Source: Desulfococcaceae bacterium HSG9 (GTDB lineage Bacteria > Desulfobacterota > Desulfobacteria > Desulfobacterales > JAUCGF01). Taken from it: 64,000 nt of DNA. The stretch is taken from assembly GCA_030378005.1 (NCBI GenBank), contig JAUCGF010000081.1, positions 1 through 64,000 on the forward strand, given 5' to 3'. This document shows, one piece after another, positions 15,964-24,916 of the stretch (positions are counted from its first letter, which is position 1; each line of letters begins with the position of its first letter). The translations under genes and the position numbers were made by a program. Below the pieces are notes generated by a model. The model searched no databases, had not been told where the DNA came from, and worked only from the letters and a program-made list of their open reading frames with translations.

Positions 15964-18900
15964 TTATGATCCTAACAGTTCCTCAATCATCCCTGCCAGC
16001 TTTTTCAATCCTACCGGCTTGCTCATGTATTCATCCGCACCGGCTTCGATGCACTTTTCCCGGTCCCCGGGCATAGCCAGGGCGGTCACTGCGATGATCG
16101 GAATCATCCGAGTTCCGGAAGCCTCATCGTTTTCCCGCTTTCTGATTGCTTTTATGGCTTCCATGCCGTCCATGCTGGGCATCTGAATGTCCATAATGAT
16201 CAGATCCGGTTTTTTCTCATTAGCCAGAGCGACCGCCTCGGAACCGTTGTATGCCAACAGGACGCTGTAGGATTTTGCCTCTAGATAATCGGCGACGGTC
16301 TCAAGATTGCTTATGTTGTCGTCTGCCATCAGGATAAGGCCTCCTTGATTAAGACGTCCGAGTCCTTCGGAACTTTCACTGTCAGGGCTTCCGAGGTCTT
16401 CAATACCTCGGAGGTCTTCCGCTTCTTCAGGGTGCCAGGGCAGCATGATCGAAAACCGGCTGTATCCACCCTCCTCGCTCTCAACGCTCACACTGCCGCC
16501 GTGTATTTCGGCCAGTTTGCTAACCATGACCAGCCCCAGCCCGGTCCCCTCATGTTTCCGTGACAGCCCGCCGTCCAACTGGACAAACGGCATGAATAGC
16601 TTTTTCATATCTTCCTGGGAAATGCCAATGCCGGTGTCCCGAATTGCGAATTCAACCATATCCTGATCCGGAGTGCAGTTCACCTCAAGACTGATTTTCC
16701 CGCGTTCCGGTGTGAACTTGACGGCATTTGTCAGAAGGTTGACAAGCATCTGCTTCAGACGCAGCATGTCCGCCCGGATGTGGGTCACTCTGCTGTCAGT
16801 GATTACAGAAAGTCTCTGTTTTTTCTTATGCGCAATCTGCTTTATCATTTGCAGGCTTGCCTGGCATACCTCGTCCACGGAGACCCGGGCGATCTCCAAC
16901 TCCATCTTGCCCGCACTGATCTTTGCCATATCCAGGATATCGTTGATCAGGTTAAGGAGATGTTTTCCACTGTTTTCAACAGTTTGCAGTGATCTGATCT
17001 GTTGTTCATTGAGATGTCCGTAAACTTGATCCAGAAGCGCCTCGGACATGCCCAGAACGGCTGTGAGAGGGGTGCGCAGTTCGTGGCTCATGTTTGCCAG
17101 AAACTCATCTTTCAGACGGTTGGCCCGCTCCAGTTCCGCATTGATAATTTGCAACTTATTACTTTGATCTTTTAACGTAATTTCTGCTTTCTTATGCCCG
17201 GTGATATCACGAATAGCTGTAATTCTGCACATCTTACTTCTGTATTGTATTTGTTTTCCACATACTTCGAGATAGATAATACTGCCATCTTTTTTCACAG
17301 CTCTGTGCTCATAGGGTAAGTCATATCCGGATAAAACGTTGGCTTTAACAAAATCCCTGTCTTCAGGATGGAGCATAAAGTCAACATTTTTTCCATTCAA
17401 TTCATCACGATTGTAGCCGGACATGGATACAAATTGTTCATTCATTTCAAGAATACAGCCTTTTTTTGTGATAGCGATTCCATCAAAGGATGCTTCAGAA
17501 AATGTGCGAAATTTTTCCTCACTCTCTTTTAAGTATATCTGCATATTTTCCCTGTCAGTGATATCTCTTATTGCAGCGAGGTGACAATCTCTGCCTTGAA
17601 ATTTAAAAATACCGACTGATATCTCTACAGGGAAAACGGTTCCGTTCCTATTTTTATGGTATCTTATCAAAATTTTCTTTTTACCGCTTTTTGTCGCCTC
17701 CCTGGTCTTATCAGGTTCTGCTGAAAAATCTGTGTTTTTCATGCAAAGAATTTCTTTTTTACTATAGCCATAAAGATCAACAAAAGCTTTGTTTGCATCC
17801 AGTATATTCCCGGTTTGCAATTCAATGACCGCAAGAGCATCTGATTCGACTTCAAATAATGTCCGATATTTGTTTTCACTCTCTAATAGAGCTTCTTCTG
17901 CCCGTTTTTGTTCGGTAATATCTATTCCCGCACTAAGGGTGCCAGTAATTTCACCTTGTGAATTTTTAATCAAAGCGTTGTGCCAGGATATATATATTTC
18001 GTTACCGTTTGCATCTATTATTGTATATGTATTCACATTATCATATAGAACTATTTCACCATCCATCAACCTCTTGAAGACAACTCTTACTCCCTCTCTC
18101 GAATGTTCGGGGATAAAATTATCAAACCAATCTTTACCCATTACCTCTTTTTCATCATCATATCCCAATATTTCACAACCCCGCCTGTTTATAAGACTGA
18201 TTTTTCCTTTACCATCCAAAGCCATAATCATGGTGGGTGTGATATCAAGAATATTTTGTATTCGTTCCCTTTCTTGTTTAATCAGTTTCTCGACATGTTT
18301 GCGCTCTTTGATTTCGTGTATTAAAGCTTGATTATTGTTTTTTGCTTGTGTGATTTTCTCATAAATCGCCCTGCTCATTGAATTGATACTTATTGACAGA
18401 GATGCAAGTTCAAGCCCGCCTTTTACCTCAACTTTTTGCTTCAACTCTCCATCAGCTATTTTTTTTGCAATATCTGATATGTTTTCTATCTGTTGAGAGA
18501 AATTCTGCGCAATCAAAAAACTGAATCCAATCCCAATGATTAAAAAAAACAATCCAATCATTATCGACCCGATCACTGTTGATTTGAGACTTTCTGCAAC
18601 TTTATTTAAACTCACACTGGCGCCAAAGATTACTTTTCTTCCTTTGCTATCGTATGAAGGAACTAATACCATTCGTCCAGCGCCCCATTTATTGTGGAAT
18701 GAACTGTAATGGGGCTTCATTGTCTCAATAGCCGTGCTAAACACTTCAGGATCGGAATGAACTTCAAAAAACAAAGCATGCTTACCTTTATTGACATCTT
18801 TACTTGTTGATGTTCCGGAAGTGAAAACAACTTCTTCATTAATGACTATCACACTCCAGAGGTATTGCAGATCGAGGCTCAAACACAATTTATTGTATCG

Positions 18901-19131
18901 GTCAACGATGCCAAGATATTTTTCTTTTGAAACTGAATATTGATCAGTGATCATATTGTGATAATCTGGTTGCAGGATTGCTCTGGTAAAATGGGCGGCA
19001 CTTAAAAGCTTCGTGTCAATTCCATCAAGCAGTGATTTTTTTTGGGATTGGTAGTTAATTATACCAAACGCAAAACTATTAATCAAAATCAAACAGCTTA
19101 TTGAGAGAAGAGTTTTATATTTAATTTTCAT
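15964..19131 (-). CDS. Membrane hybrid histidine kinase: sensor, HAMP, three PAS, HisKA, HATPase, REC
   Basis: A 1055-residue kinase. TM1 is at about 7-26 and TM2 at about 186-208, enclosing a periplasmic sensor domain; HAMP follows to about 262. Three PAS domains fill about 290-660, each ending in the ITD/ITE-Q-K type linker. The DHp helix carries the phospho-His in [18 protein letters not shown] (about 690), followed by HATPase_c with the N-box LLTNAVKFT and G-boxes DTGIGIS and GTGLGLVM. A C-terminal receiver has IIMDIQMPSMDG and MSKP. The start at 19131 is chosen because CAGGACGG lies just upstream; an in-frame ATG at 19164 lacks a site. The linker before the receiver (EDLRGIEDLGSPDSESSEGL) is encoded by repeat-like DNA near 16345-16430. 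Its kinase and receiver most resemble the gene at 43877. Confidence 0.9.
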   Translation of the reverse strand: MKIKYKTLLSISCLILINSFAFGIINYQSQKKSLLDGIDTKLLSAAHFTRAILQPDYHNMITDQYSVSKEKYLGIVDRYNKLCLSLDLQYLWSVIVINEEVVFTSGTSTSKDVNKGKHALFFEVHSDPEVFSTAIETMKPHYSSFHNKWGAGRMVLVPSYDSKGRKVIFGASVSLNKVAESLKSTVIGSIMIGLFFLIIGIGFSFLIAQNFSQQIENISDIAKKIADGELKQKVEVKGGLELASLSISINSMSRAIYEKITQAKNNNQALIHEIKERKHVEKLIKQERERIQNILDITPTMIMALDGKGKISLINRRGCEILGYDDEKEVMGKDWFDNFIPEHSREGVRVVFKRLMDGEIVLYDNVNTYTIIDANGNEIYISWHNALIKNSQGEITGTLSAGIDITEQKRAEEALLESENKYRTLFEVESDALAVIELQTGNILDANKAFVDLYGYSKKEILCMKNTDFSAEPDKTREATKSGKKKILIRYHKNRNGTVFPVEISVGIFKFQGRDCHLAAIRDITDRENMQIYLKESEEKFRTFSEASFDGIAITKKGCILEMNEQFVSMSGYNRDELNGKNVDFMLHPEDRDFVKANVLSGYDLPYEHRAVKKDGSIIYLEVCGKQIQYRSKMCRITAIRDITGHKKAEITLKDQSNKLQIINAELERANRLKDEFLANMSHELRTPLTAVLGMSEALLDQVYGHLNEQQIRSLQTVENSGKHLLNLINDILDMAKISAGKMELEIARVSVDEVCQASLQMIKQIAHKKKQRLSVITDSRVTHIRADMLRLKQMLVNLLTNAVKFTPERGKISLEVNCTPDQDMVEFAIRDTGIGISQEDMKKLFMPFVQLDGGLSRKHEGTGLGLVMVSKLAEIHGGSVSVESEEGGYSRFSIMLPWHPEEAEDLRGIEDLGSPDSESSEGLGRLNQGGLILMADDNISNLETVADYLEAKSYSVLLAYNGSEAVALANEKKPDLIIMDIQMPSMDGMEAIKAIRKRENDEASGTRMIPIIAVTALAMPGDREKCIEAGADEYMSKPVGLKKLAGMIEELLGS

Positions 19132-19203
19132 TGTGTTTCCGTCCTGTGAAAATTTCTCATTCAACTAGCATTGTGTCAAGTTTAAGGCGGCAAGTGAAAA
19201 TCA

Positions 19204-19263
19204 GGAGTGCAAACTTCAGTTTGCCGCTTTTGGAGCGTTTTGGCAAACTGAAGTTTGCACTCC
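19204..19263. repeat. R-B palindrome
   Basis: GGAGTGCAAACTTCAGTTTG and CAAACTGAAGTTTGCACTCC are almost perfect inverted arms around CCGCTTTTGGAGCGTTTTGG. Confidence 0.8.
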
Positions 19264-19363
19264 TTCCCGCAAGCTAAATGTTGCCCTAACACTATCGATT
19301 CGGATACAGCGTCAATTGTCTTTTAATAGTTTAAGTACCTGGACAAAAATTTTCCGGTATTTT

Positions 19364-19396
19364 AGAAATCGGATTTTTTAGAAAAATCCGATTTCT
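19364..19396. repeat. Perfect hairpin, same family as the pseudopilin insertion
   Basis: AGAAATCGGATTTTT and AAAAATCCGATTTCT are perfect 15-base inverted arms around TAG. It lies 85 bases beyond the stop of the kinase at 19481 and could end transcription, but its relation to 10662-10688 marks it as a dispersed repeat. Confidence 0.7.
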
Positions 19397-19480
19397 TGCA
19401 GAATTTGTAACCTGAAAATATATGTCCAATTACTTATAACGAAAAATTTTGCGCACCGCTTAAAATCAGGTACCAAATAT

Positions 19481-20887
19481 TCAGGCTTGAAACGGCAGTG
19501 TGATCGTAAAAGCAGTTCCTACGCCCTCTTCACTATCCGCGTAAATAGTGCCGCCGTGTTTTTGGATAATTTCCCATACGATGCTCAATCCGAGCCCGGT
19601 TCCTTCTCCCACGGGTTTGCTTGTATAAAAGGGATCAAATATTTTCAGAATCTTTTCTTGGGAAATACCGATACCGGTATCCGTTATTTCTATTTGGACA
19701 AAATCATCATTTTTGCGACGGCCTTTTTTGGTGAAACGCGTTTTAAGTGTAATCGAGCCTTGTTCTTTGATAGCCTGGGCGGCGTTTGCTATAATATTCA
19801 TAAACACCTGGCTCATTTGCTGCGGATAGCATTTTACTTGGGGCAACTCCCCATAATCTTTAATAATTTCAACTTTATATTTCAATTCATTACGAAGAAT
19901 CGTAAGCGTTGCATCCAAATTCGCATTCAAATCGATATAATCTAATGTGGCATCATCTTTGCGTGAATAGGCTTTCATGTTTTGGGTGATATTCACCACC
20001 CGATTCACGCCATCAAGAGATTCATCGGCCAGATCCACGATATCTTCCATTATAAAATTAATTTTCTCTTTTTTAATAAATTGCTGAATTTCACCAAGAC
20101 TCTTCATTGCCTGGGGTAACTCTTGGCGGCGTAAACAGGCCATTAGATTTTTATATTTATCAAACAGCGCTTTAATGCGGACATTGTATTTTTTGATACT
20201 TGATAAGTTACCTTTTATGAAGGCCATCGGGTTGTTAATTTCATGCACTACGCCGGCAGAAAGAACACCCAAAGAAGCCATCTTTTCAGACTGAATGAGG
20301 CTTTCGGCTTGTTTTTTCACTTTTTCCTGAAGGTTTTCATTCATATCCTCCAATTCGTCTTTGGCACGCTCTAACTGTGCGGTCAGACGTTTTTTTTCGT
20401 ACTCAAGATTCCACTGGTTGGTAAAGGCTCTGGCAAATTGCCTGATTTCATCTGAATTGAACGGTTTACGCAGATAGAAGATATCATCTCTTCCGGTCAC
20501 TTTGATGATGTCATCTGGTGAATAATCGTGGTAAGCGGTCACAATCACAATTTTAATAGCCGAATCGATGTTCCATATTCGCCTTGAAGTTTCGGCGCCA
20601 TCAATTCCCGGCATGTTCATATCAACAAAAGCGGCGGCAAAAGGGTCATTGTCTTGCATGGCCTGCTGGACCGCATCAACACCATCTTCGCCATTTTCCG
20701 CAAATGTCAGATTATATGACGCTTTCCCATCCGAAGCCGTATCCGGTATATCAGGCACATCATCGAATAATAAAGCGCTCCCTTTTGCCAATGTGTCTGT
20801 ATGCTCAGATTTTGACAAAATCCATTTAATTGATTCGCGTACCCCAGGGTCATCATCAACAACCAGTAATTTATTGTTGGCATCCAT
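19481..20887 (-). CDS. Extended-receiver histidine kinase (REC-HisKA-HATPase)
   Basis: A 468-residue soluble kinase. It opens with a receiver that has the acidic triad at 11-13 and the phospho-acceptor at D89 (AFVDMNMPGIDG), later than the usual ~54 because about 35 extra residues sit between the first helix and second strand. RKPF supplies the conserved Lys. After a coiled coil (about 170-220), the DHp carries GVLSAGVVHEINNPMAFI, an HEINNP-type phospho-His, and the HATPase has IANAAQAI, DTGIGIS and GTGLGLSIV. It has no sensor of its own, so input is probably phosphate arriving at the receiver. The start at 20887 has GGAGAGA upstream. It is preceded by the R-A array and a HNIGN-type kinase gene. 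Confidence 0.9.
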   Translation of the reverse strand: MDANNKLLVVDDDPGVRESIKWILSKSEHTDTLAKGSALLFDDVPDIPDTASDGKASYNLTFAENGEDGVDAVQQAMQDNDPFAAAFVDMNMPGIDGAETSRRIWNIDSAIKIVIVTAYHDYSPDDIIKVTGRDDIFYLRKPFNSDEIRQFARAFTNQWNLEYEKKRLTAQLERAKDELEDMNENLQEKVKKQAESLIQSEKMASLGVLSAGVVHEINNPMAFIKGNLSSIKKYNVRIKALFDKYKNLMACLRRQELPQAMKSLGEIQQFIKKEKINFIMEDIVDLADESLDGVNRVVNITQNMKAYSRKDDATLDYIDLNANLDATLTILRNELKYKVEIIKDYGELPQVKCYPQQMSQVFMNIIANAAQAIKEQGSITLKTRFTKKGRRKNDDFVQIEITDTGIGISQEKILKIFDPFYTSKPVGEGTGLGLSIVWEIIQKHGGTIYADSEEGVGTAFTITLPFQA

Positions 20888-20929
20888 TATACTATCTCTC
20901 CATTGTTTTTTTGACTTAGAAATGAAACG

Positions 20930-21068
20930 TGAGGCGTGAGGCGTTTCACTTATCACGTTTCACTCATCACGTTTCATTCATCACGTTTCATTCATCACGT
21001 TTCACTTATCACGTTTCACTCATCACGTTTCACTTATCACGTTTCACTCACCACGTTTCACTCATCAC
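20930..21068. repeat. R-A array, 14-base period
   Basis: About nine units of the type TTTCACTCATCACG follow each other, with TTA/TCA variation, after a short inverted start (GAAACGTGAGGCGTGAGGCG). There are no spacers, so this is not a CRISPR. It overlaps the last codons of the gene at 21048-22535. Confidence 0.85.
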
Positions 21069-22535
21069 ATCCACTTTAAACCGAATCGAAACCGTGGCCC
21101 CCTGCCCTTGCCCCGGGCTTTCGACAGTTAAAGTTCCGTTGTTTTCTTCCACAAACATTTTACAATAATAAAGACCGAATCCGGATGACCCTTTGGATGA
21201 TTTTCCCAATTCAAAAATATTGTTTATGTTATCCGGTTCGATGCCGCAGCCGCTATCCGTGATTTGCATTCCTGCCAAATTTTCGGATGAAAACGTTTTA
21301 AAGCGAATGTCTCTTTTTTTGCCCTGGCCGCCTAAATTGTCAATCGCTTCATAGCTGTTTTTAATTAAATTCATCAACACTTGCATCAACTTGTTTTTAT
21401 ATATCCGAATTTTGGGCAAATTTTCAGACAAATCTTTAATTATCGTGATATTTCTCTTTTGCAGGGTGCTTTCCTGGATACGCAAGGCATCTTCGATCAG
21501 AACGTTCAGATCAATTTGCCCTCTAACTTCATTTTCAGAAGTGGTATAAGCTTGCTGCATCGCAAGGATTTCGGCAATATAAGAAACGGATTCGTTCATT
21601 TTTGTAAGAAAGTTGTTTCTTTGTTTTTTCAGCCCTTTTAAAGAATTGATTAATTCTCCCATATACTTGAAAACTTCAATGCCTTTGGGGCTTTCATTAA
21701 TAAACCAATCGATCTTTTCAATATTTTCATTCATAAGCTGATAACATTTTTCGAGAAAAAGAGTCAGTTGTTCCAGCTCATCCTGCCGCATCAACTCAAC
21801 CTGAACTTTCATGGGCGTTGTCGCATTGCCGATATTATGCAGTACCATCTTGGCTTGCTCCGCCATTTCCGTGGTTTTGACAACCAGGTGTTGCAACCGT
21901 TGATTTGCCTTTGATAAATCGGTGGTGCGCTCTTTGACCATCTCATCAAGGTGGTCGCGATGCATTCTCAGTTCTTCGGACGTGCGTTTATACATCTCCA
22001 CCGCTTCGTGCAGTTTCTCATTTTTTTCATGCACTTCAGATGTCAATTCTTCATTTCTTTCATACACCCATGAAAAACGTTGAATTAAATTTACTTTTTC
22101 CTCCAACGCTTTTTTGGATTTTGCAAGCTCTATCATCGATTCATCCGATTTTTGGCGGAACGATGTAATAATGTTGAACCAGGGTTTCCAATTATCCGGT
22201 ATATTATCACCATTATCCGATTTTTCCCCTCTGCTTTGCCGGATAATATGATTGACCAATTTTTCAGACGGTTGAAAAAACCATCTGTTTATCAGCAAAA
22301 GGCCCAGAAACAGGCAAAACAGACTGGCGCCGATAAGCCCGCAGGCTTGATATTTCATAAAGCCTGATTTTGTGTCAGATGGCATAATATAAAATAAAAG
22401 CAATGTGAAAAGCAGTATCGCTGTAAAGGCTGACAAACAAAGGATGATCATTTTTTGTTTGCGTTGGAATTGAACGACCGGGCTGGCGTTTGGCGGCCCT
22501 TTCTGATTCATATTGTCAATTTCCGATTGTGCCAT
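21048..22535 (-). CDS. Membrane histidine kinase with a HNIGN-type DHp
   Basis: A 495-residue kinase with two transmembrane segments (about 29-50 and 62-83) separated by only a short loop, so it has almost no periplasmic sensor. A long coiled coil (about 130-225) leads into a DHp with the unusual phospho-acceptor motif VLHNIGNATTPMKVQVE (H233) instead of HELRTP. The HATPase has NLIKNSYEAI (N-box), DSGCGIE (G1) and SSGFGLYYC (G2). The same DHp/HATPase pairing is seen at 45529. The last residues (VMSETW) and the stop codon lie inside the R-A array, so the native end has been overwritten by repeat DNA. Lying between a receiver-kinase and a receiver-phosphatase, it likely phosphorylates neighbouring receivers. 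Confidence 0.88.
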   Translation of the reverse strand: MAQSEIDNMNQKGPPNASPVVQFQRKQKMIILCLSAFTAILLFTLLLFYIMPSDTKSGFMKYQACGLIGASLFCLFLGLLLINRWFFQPSEKLVNHIIRQSRGEKSDNGDNIPDNWKPWFNIITSFRQKSDESMIELAKSKKALEEKVNLIQRFSWVYERNEELTSEVHEKNEKLHEAVEMYKRTSEELRMHRDHLDEMVKERTTDLSKANQRLQHLVVKTTEMAEQAKMVLHNIGNATTPMKVQVELMRQDELEQLTLFLEKCYQLMNENIEKIDWFINESPKGIEVFKYMGELINSLKGLKKQRNNFLTKMNESVSYIAEILAMQQAYTTSENEVRGQIDLNVLIEDALRIQESTLQKRNITIIKDLSENLPKIRIYKNKLMQVLMNLIKNSYEAIDNLGGQGKKRDIRFKTFSSENLAGMQITDSGCGIEPDNINNIFELGKSSKGSSGFGLYYCKMFVEENNGTLTVESPGQGQGATVSIRFKVDVMSETW

Positions 22536-22560
22536 AATATCAATTAAAGTTTTAGATAGG

Positions 22561-22641
22561 ATCAGGGACGAAATAACTTACCTCTTTGGAGTGCAAACTT
22601 CAGTTTGCTTTGCCCGTTACGCAAGCTGAAGCTTGCACTCC
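22561..22641. repeat. GGGACGAAATAACTT box plus R-B palindrome
   Basis: ATCAGGGACGAAATAACTTA (22561-22580) is followed by an R-B palindrome at 22588-22641 with GGAGTGCAAACTTCAGTTTG and CAAGCTGAAGCTTGCACTCC arms. Confidence 0.8.
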
Positions 22642-22663
22642 ATCCCTTTCAGCGGGATATGGA

Positions 22664-22717
22664 TGAAACGTGATTCGTGAAACGTGAATTCACGCATCAC
22701 GTTTCACGAATCACGTT
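22664..22717. repeat. R-A palindrome
   Basis: TGAAACGTGATTCGTGAAAC pairs with GTTTCACGAATCACGTTTT across a central GTGAATTCACGCATCAC. It provides the last codons and the stop of the gene at 22697. Confidence 0.8.
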
Positions 22718-23995
22718 TTTTGTCCCTGTTCCTATTTTAACCGCAACACAGGTAACATCATCGGTGAACGGCTGCCCCTCGGAAAACTCTGAAATCGCTT
22801 GTTGAATCCGCTCAATCAGTTTTTTCGGATTCAGTTCGCCATTGTTTTGAATCAGTTCCGCAATTCGTTCCGGGCCATAAAGCTCTTCCTCAAGATTTTG
22901 CGCTTCGGATATTCCATCGGAATAGAGAAAGAAAACATCCCCCGGCTCAAATCCGACAGTCACCGATTTGTATTCTTGGTTTTCAAAAAGGCCCATTGGA
23001 ATATTCAGGCCCTCCACTTCGCTGCATGTCTGGGTGCTATGATGGAAATGGATCGTTTTGGGATGCCCGCAGTCAACAACGGTGACGCACCGCCGTTCAA
23101 GATCAAAGCGGGCGTAGCACAAGGTGAAAAAGCTACTCACGGCCATAAGCTCCTCGACCAGTTTCTGATCCATTTGCGCAACAATTTTGTCAGGCTGCGC
23201 CAGGCTTGCGCTCGTTCCTGACAAATTAGCAATCACCCGCCACCAAGTCTCTTTGATTCCGGCAGATAAAAGTGCTGCGGGTACGCCTTTACCCATCACA
23301 TCGCCAATCATAATATCGAGACAGTTTTCCGAGTGCGGATGAAAATCATAAAAATCGCCATCCACTTTTAGTGAAGGAACCGTCAATGCGACGATCTCAA
23401 GTCCCGGGAAATCAGTCGGCGGCGTTCCGATCAGAAGAGATTGTTGAATTCGCGCCGCAATGCCGATTTCACGCTGACGCGCTTCGTCAAGCTCCTTATT
23501 GATGTTCCACTGGGCAGATAACACGCGGGCAAACTGACGAATTTCGGCGTGATTGAATGGTTTGGTCAAATAAAATAAATCTGTTCGACCTGCTATTTCG
23601 GCAATATTTTCAGGTGAGTAACTCCTGGAAGCAGTGACGATAACGATATGAACAGACGGGTCTATTTGCCAAATTTGGGCCGCCGTTTGGGCGCCGTTAA
23701 TACCGGACATATTCATATCAACAAAAGCAATGGCGAAAGGTTCGCCAAGATCGGCCGCCTTGCGGACTTTATGGACGCCTTCTTCTCCACTGACAGCCAA
23801 TGTCAATTCATAGCAAGGGCGTGATGCTTTCACTGTTTTTTGTTCAGGCTCATTAAATAAAGCCTTACCTTTCAATAAAGCCTTCTTGATTCCCATTGTA
23901 TCGCTTTTTTGAGAAGGGCAAAGAATGGATTTATATGTCGCTCTGATTGACGCATCATCGTCAATAACAATTATACGGTTGTTTTTTTCATTCAT
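22697..23995 (-). CDS. Extended-receiver PP2C phosphatase (REC-SpoIIE/RsbU type)
   Basis: A 432-residue response regulator whose output is a serine phosphatase. The receiver has acidic residues at 12-14 and the phospho-acceptor at D93 (AFVDMNMSGING), with the same ~35-residue insertion as its neighbours. The output domain (about 200-430) has the PP2C metal motifs VDGDFYDF, GDVMGKGVPAAL, YSDGISEAQ and TDDVTCVAV. RsbU-type enzymes dephosphorylate anti-anti-sigma (STAS) proteins in partner switching. No STAS gene lies in the window, but a receiver-ATPase of the RsbW type does (42982). The last residues (NVIRET) derive from an R-A palindrome. Start 23995 follows CGGAG; an upstream frame encoded by an R-B half-repeat is rejected. 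Confidence 0.9.
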   Translation of the reverse strand: MNEKNNRIIVIDDDASIRATYKSILCPSQKSDTMGIKKALLKGKALFNEPEQKTVKASRPCYELTLAVSGEEGVHKVRKAADLGEPFAIAFVDMNMSGINGAQTAAQIWQIDPSVHIVIVTASRSYSPENIAEIAGRTDLFYLTKPFNHAEIRQFARVLSAQWNINKELDEARQREIGIAARIQQSLLIGTPPTDFPGLEIVALTVPSLKVDGDFYDFHPHSENCLDIMIGDVMGKGVPAALLSAGIKETWWRVIANLSGTSASLAQPDKIVAQMDQKLVEELMAVSSFFTLCYARFDLERRCVTVVDCGHPKTIHFHHSTQTCSEVEGLNIPMGLFENQEYKSVTVGFEPGDVFFLYSDGISEAQNLEEELYGPERIAELIQNNGELNPKKLIERIQQAISEFSEGQPFTDDVTCVAVKIGTGTKNVIRET

Positions 23996-24012
23996 AATGG
24001 CTCCGTACTTGA

Positions 24013-24034
24013 CGCAAACTGAAGTTTGCACTCC
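24013..24034. repeat. R-B half element
   Basis: GCAAACTGAAGTTTGCACTCC is one arm of the R-B palindrome, lying just upstream of the start codon at 23995 and followed by AAATGGGTAAATAATTTA, which recurs inverted at 59917-59935. Confidence 0.65.
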
Positions 24035-24063
24035 AAATGGGTAAATAATTTAATTGGTATTCC

Positions 24064-24639
24064 TTAATCACACTCGTTAAGCATGAGAGACTGCTCTTGC
24101 ACTTTTTTTTCAAGTTTTTGATTCGCCATTTCCAGATCATGGATAAGTTGTTGCTTTTCGCGTTCAAGATTCCACTGGTGGGTGAGTACGCGGGCAAATT
24201 GTCTGATTTCATGCGTATTAAAAGGTTTGCGCACATAGAAAAGATCATCCCGACCTGCAATCGCAATGATTTGATCGGGTGTATATTTGGAAAAAGCCGT
24301 GACAATAACGATTTTAATATCCGGATCGATCTTCCATAAGCGTTTGCACGTTTCCGCGCCATCAATACCGGGCATCTGCATATCTACAAAAGCGACCGCA
24401 TACGCATTGCCCTGTTCCTTAGCCTGGGTTGCATATTCTACGCCCGCCTCCCCGTTTTTAGCAAATGTCAAATCGTACACAATGGTTTCGCCGGAGTCTG
24501 CATCAGCGGTTTTATCACCGAACAAAGCCATTCCTTTTTGTAAGGTTTCCGATTTTTGCAAAGGCAGCAGGCTTTGCTTATAAGAATTCCTTATGCCCTG
24601 ATCATCATCGACAATCAGTATGCGGTTATTTTTAAACAT
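24064..24639 (-). CDS. Extended single-domain receiver with coiled-coil tail
   Basis: A 191-residue protein. The receiver has DDD at 11-13, phospho-acceptor D86 in AFVDMQMPGIDG and K138 in YVRKPF; it belongs to the same extended subtype as 19481, 22697 and 34348. A C-terminal coiled coil (about 155-188) follows with no output domain. The ATG at 24639 follows AAGGGAG. The start lies inside the last codons of a kinase remnant (24632-24706), showing that it was once translationally coupled to a HNIGN-type kinase. A truncated, almost identical copy of its 3' part lies at 27740-27976. Confidence 0.85.
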   Translation of the reverse strand: MFKNNRILIVDDDQGIRNSYKQSLLPLQKSETLQKGMALFGDKTADADSGETIVYDLTFAKNGEAGVEYATQAKEQGNAYAVAFVDMQMPGIDGAETCKRLWKIDPDIKIVIVTAFSKYTPDQIIAIAGRDDLFYVRKPFNTHEIRQFARVLTHQWNLEREKQQLIHDLEMANQKLEKKVQEQSLMLNECD

Positions 24640-24706
24640 GACAAACTCCCTTGGCTTCAAAGCTTACCTTCACGGAAGAACCCTGTTCCCGTCCCTTGCT
24701 TGTGAC
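24632..24706 (-). pseudogene. C-terminal remnant of a lost HNIGN-type kinase
   Basis: The frame reads TSKGREQGSSVKVSFEAKG and then VCHV before a TAA. This matches the last residues of the kinase at 45529 (TSKGLEQGASVNVSFEVKG, VCHI). Homology stops at 24706, where repeat DNA begins. The rest of the kinase and presumably its upstream partner are gone. Confidence 0.8.
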
Positions 24707-24912
24707 ACATTTTAACTGATTTTTTCGTTCCCACGCTTTGCGTGGGAATGCAACACGGACGAACCTGGTCAGATGTAGGGGCGACCCTTGTGGTCGCCCT
24801 AAACCACAATTATCACAAGTCGGGCGACCGCAAGGGGCGCCCCTACTGATGAAGGCGTTCCCACGCAAAGCGTGGGAACGAGGTCATCAAAGATTTTTTT
24901 CCATCTACTGAT
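24707..24912. mobile_element. Compound palindromic element (R-D family end)
   Basis: CGTTCCCACGCTTTGCGTGGGAA hairpins stand at both sides (about 24727 and 24850), an inner inverted repeat of GTAGGGGCGACC / GGGGCGCCCCTAC lies between them, and the right end is TTTCCATCTACTG, the R-D terminus. No gene is carried. It occupies exactly the place where a PhnD-kinase gene pair seems to have been lost. Confidence 0.65.
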
Positions 24913-24916
24913 TTTC

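Larger units (their letters stand above)
19132..19480. other. Intergenic region with two palindromes
   Basis: This 349-bp gap holds an R-B palindrome (19204-19263) and a perfect 15-bp hairpin (19364-19396). Nothing else was recognised; a promoter for the kinase gene is expected near 19140-19200 but not clear. Confidence 0.5.

Noticed and set aside
20930-21068. CRISPR-like array
   Set aside because: Units of about 14 bases follow each other without spacers; no cas genes are near.
22697-24031. Start of the PP2C regulator at 24031
   Set aside because: The extra codons derive from an R-B half repeat, and the family-conserved N-terminus and ribosome-binding site fit 23995.
24707-24868. Open frame ending in the kinase remnant (RGNAFISRGAPCGRPTCDN)
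   Set aside because: Its upstream part is translated repeat DNA; only the last 23 codons are of gene origin.
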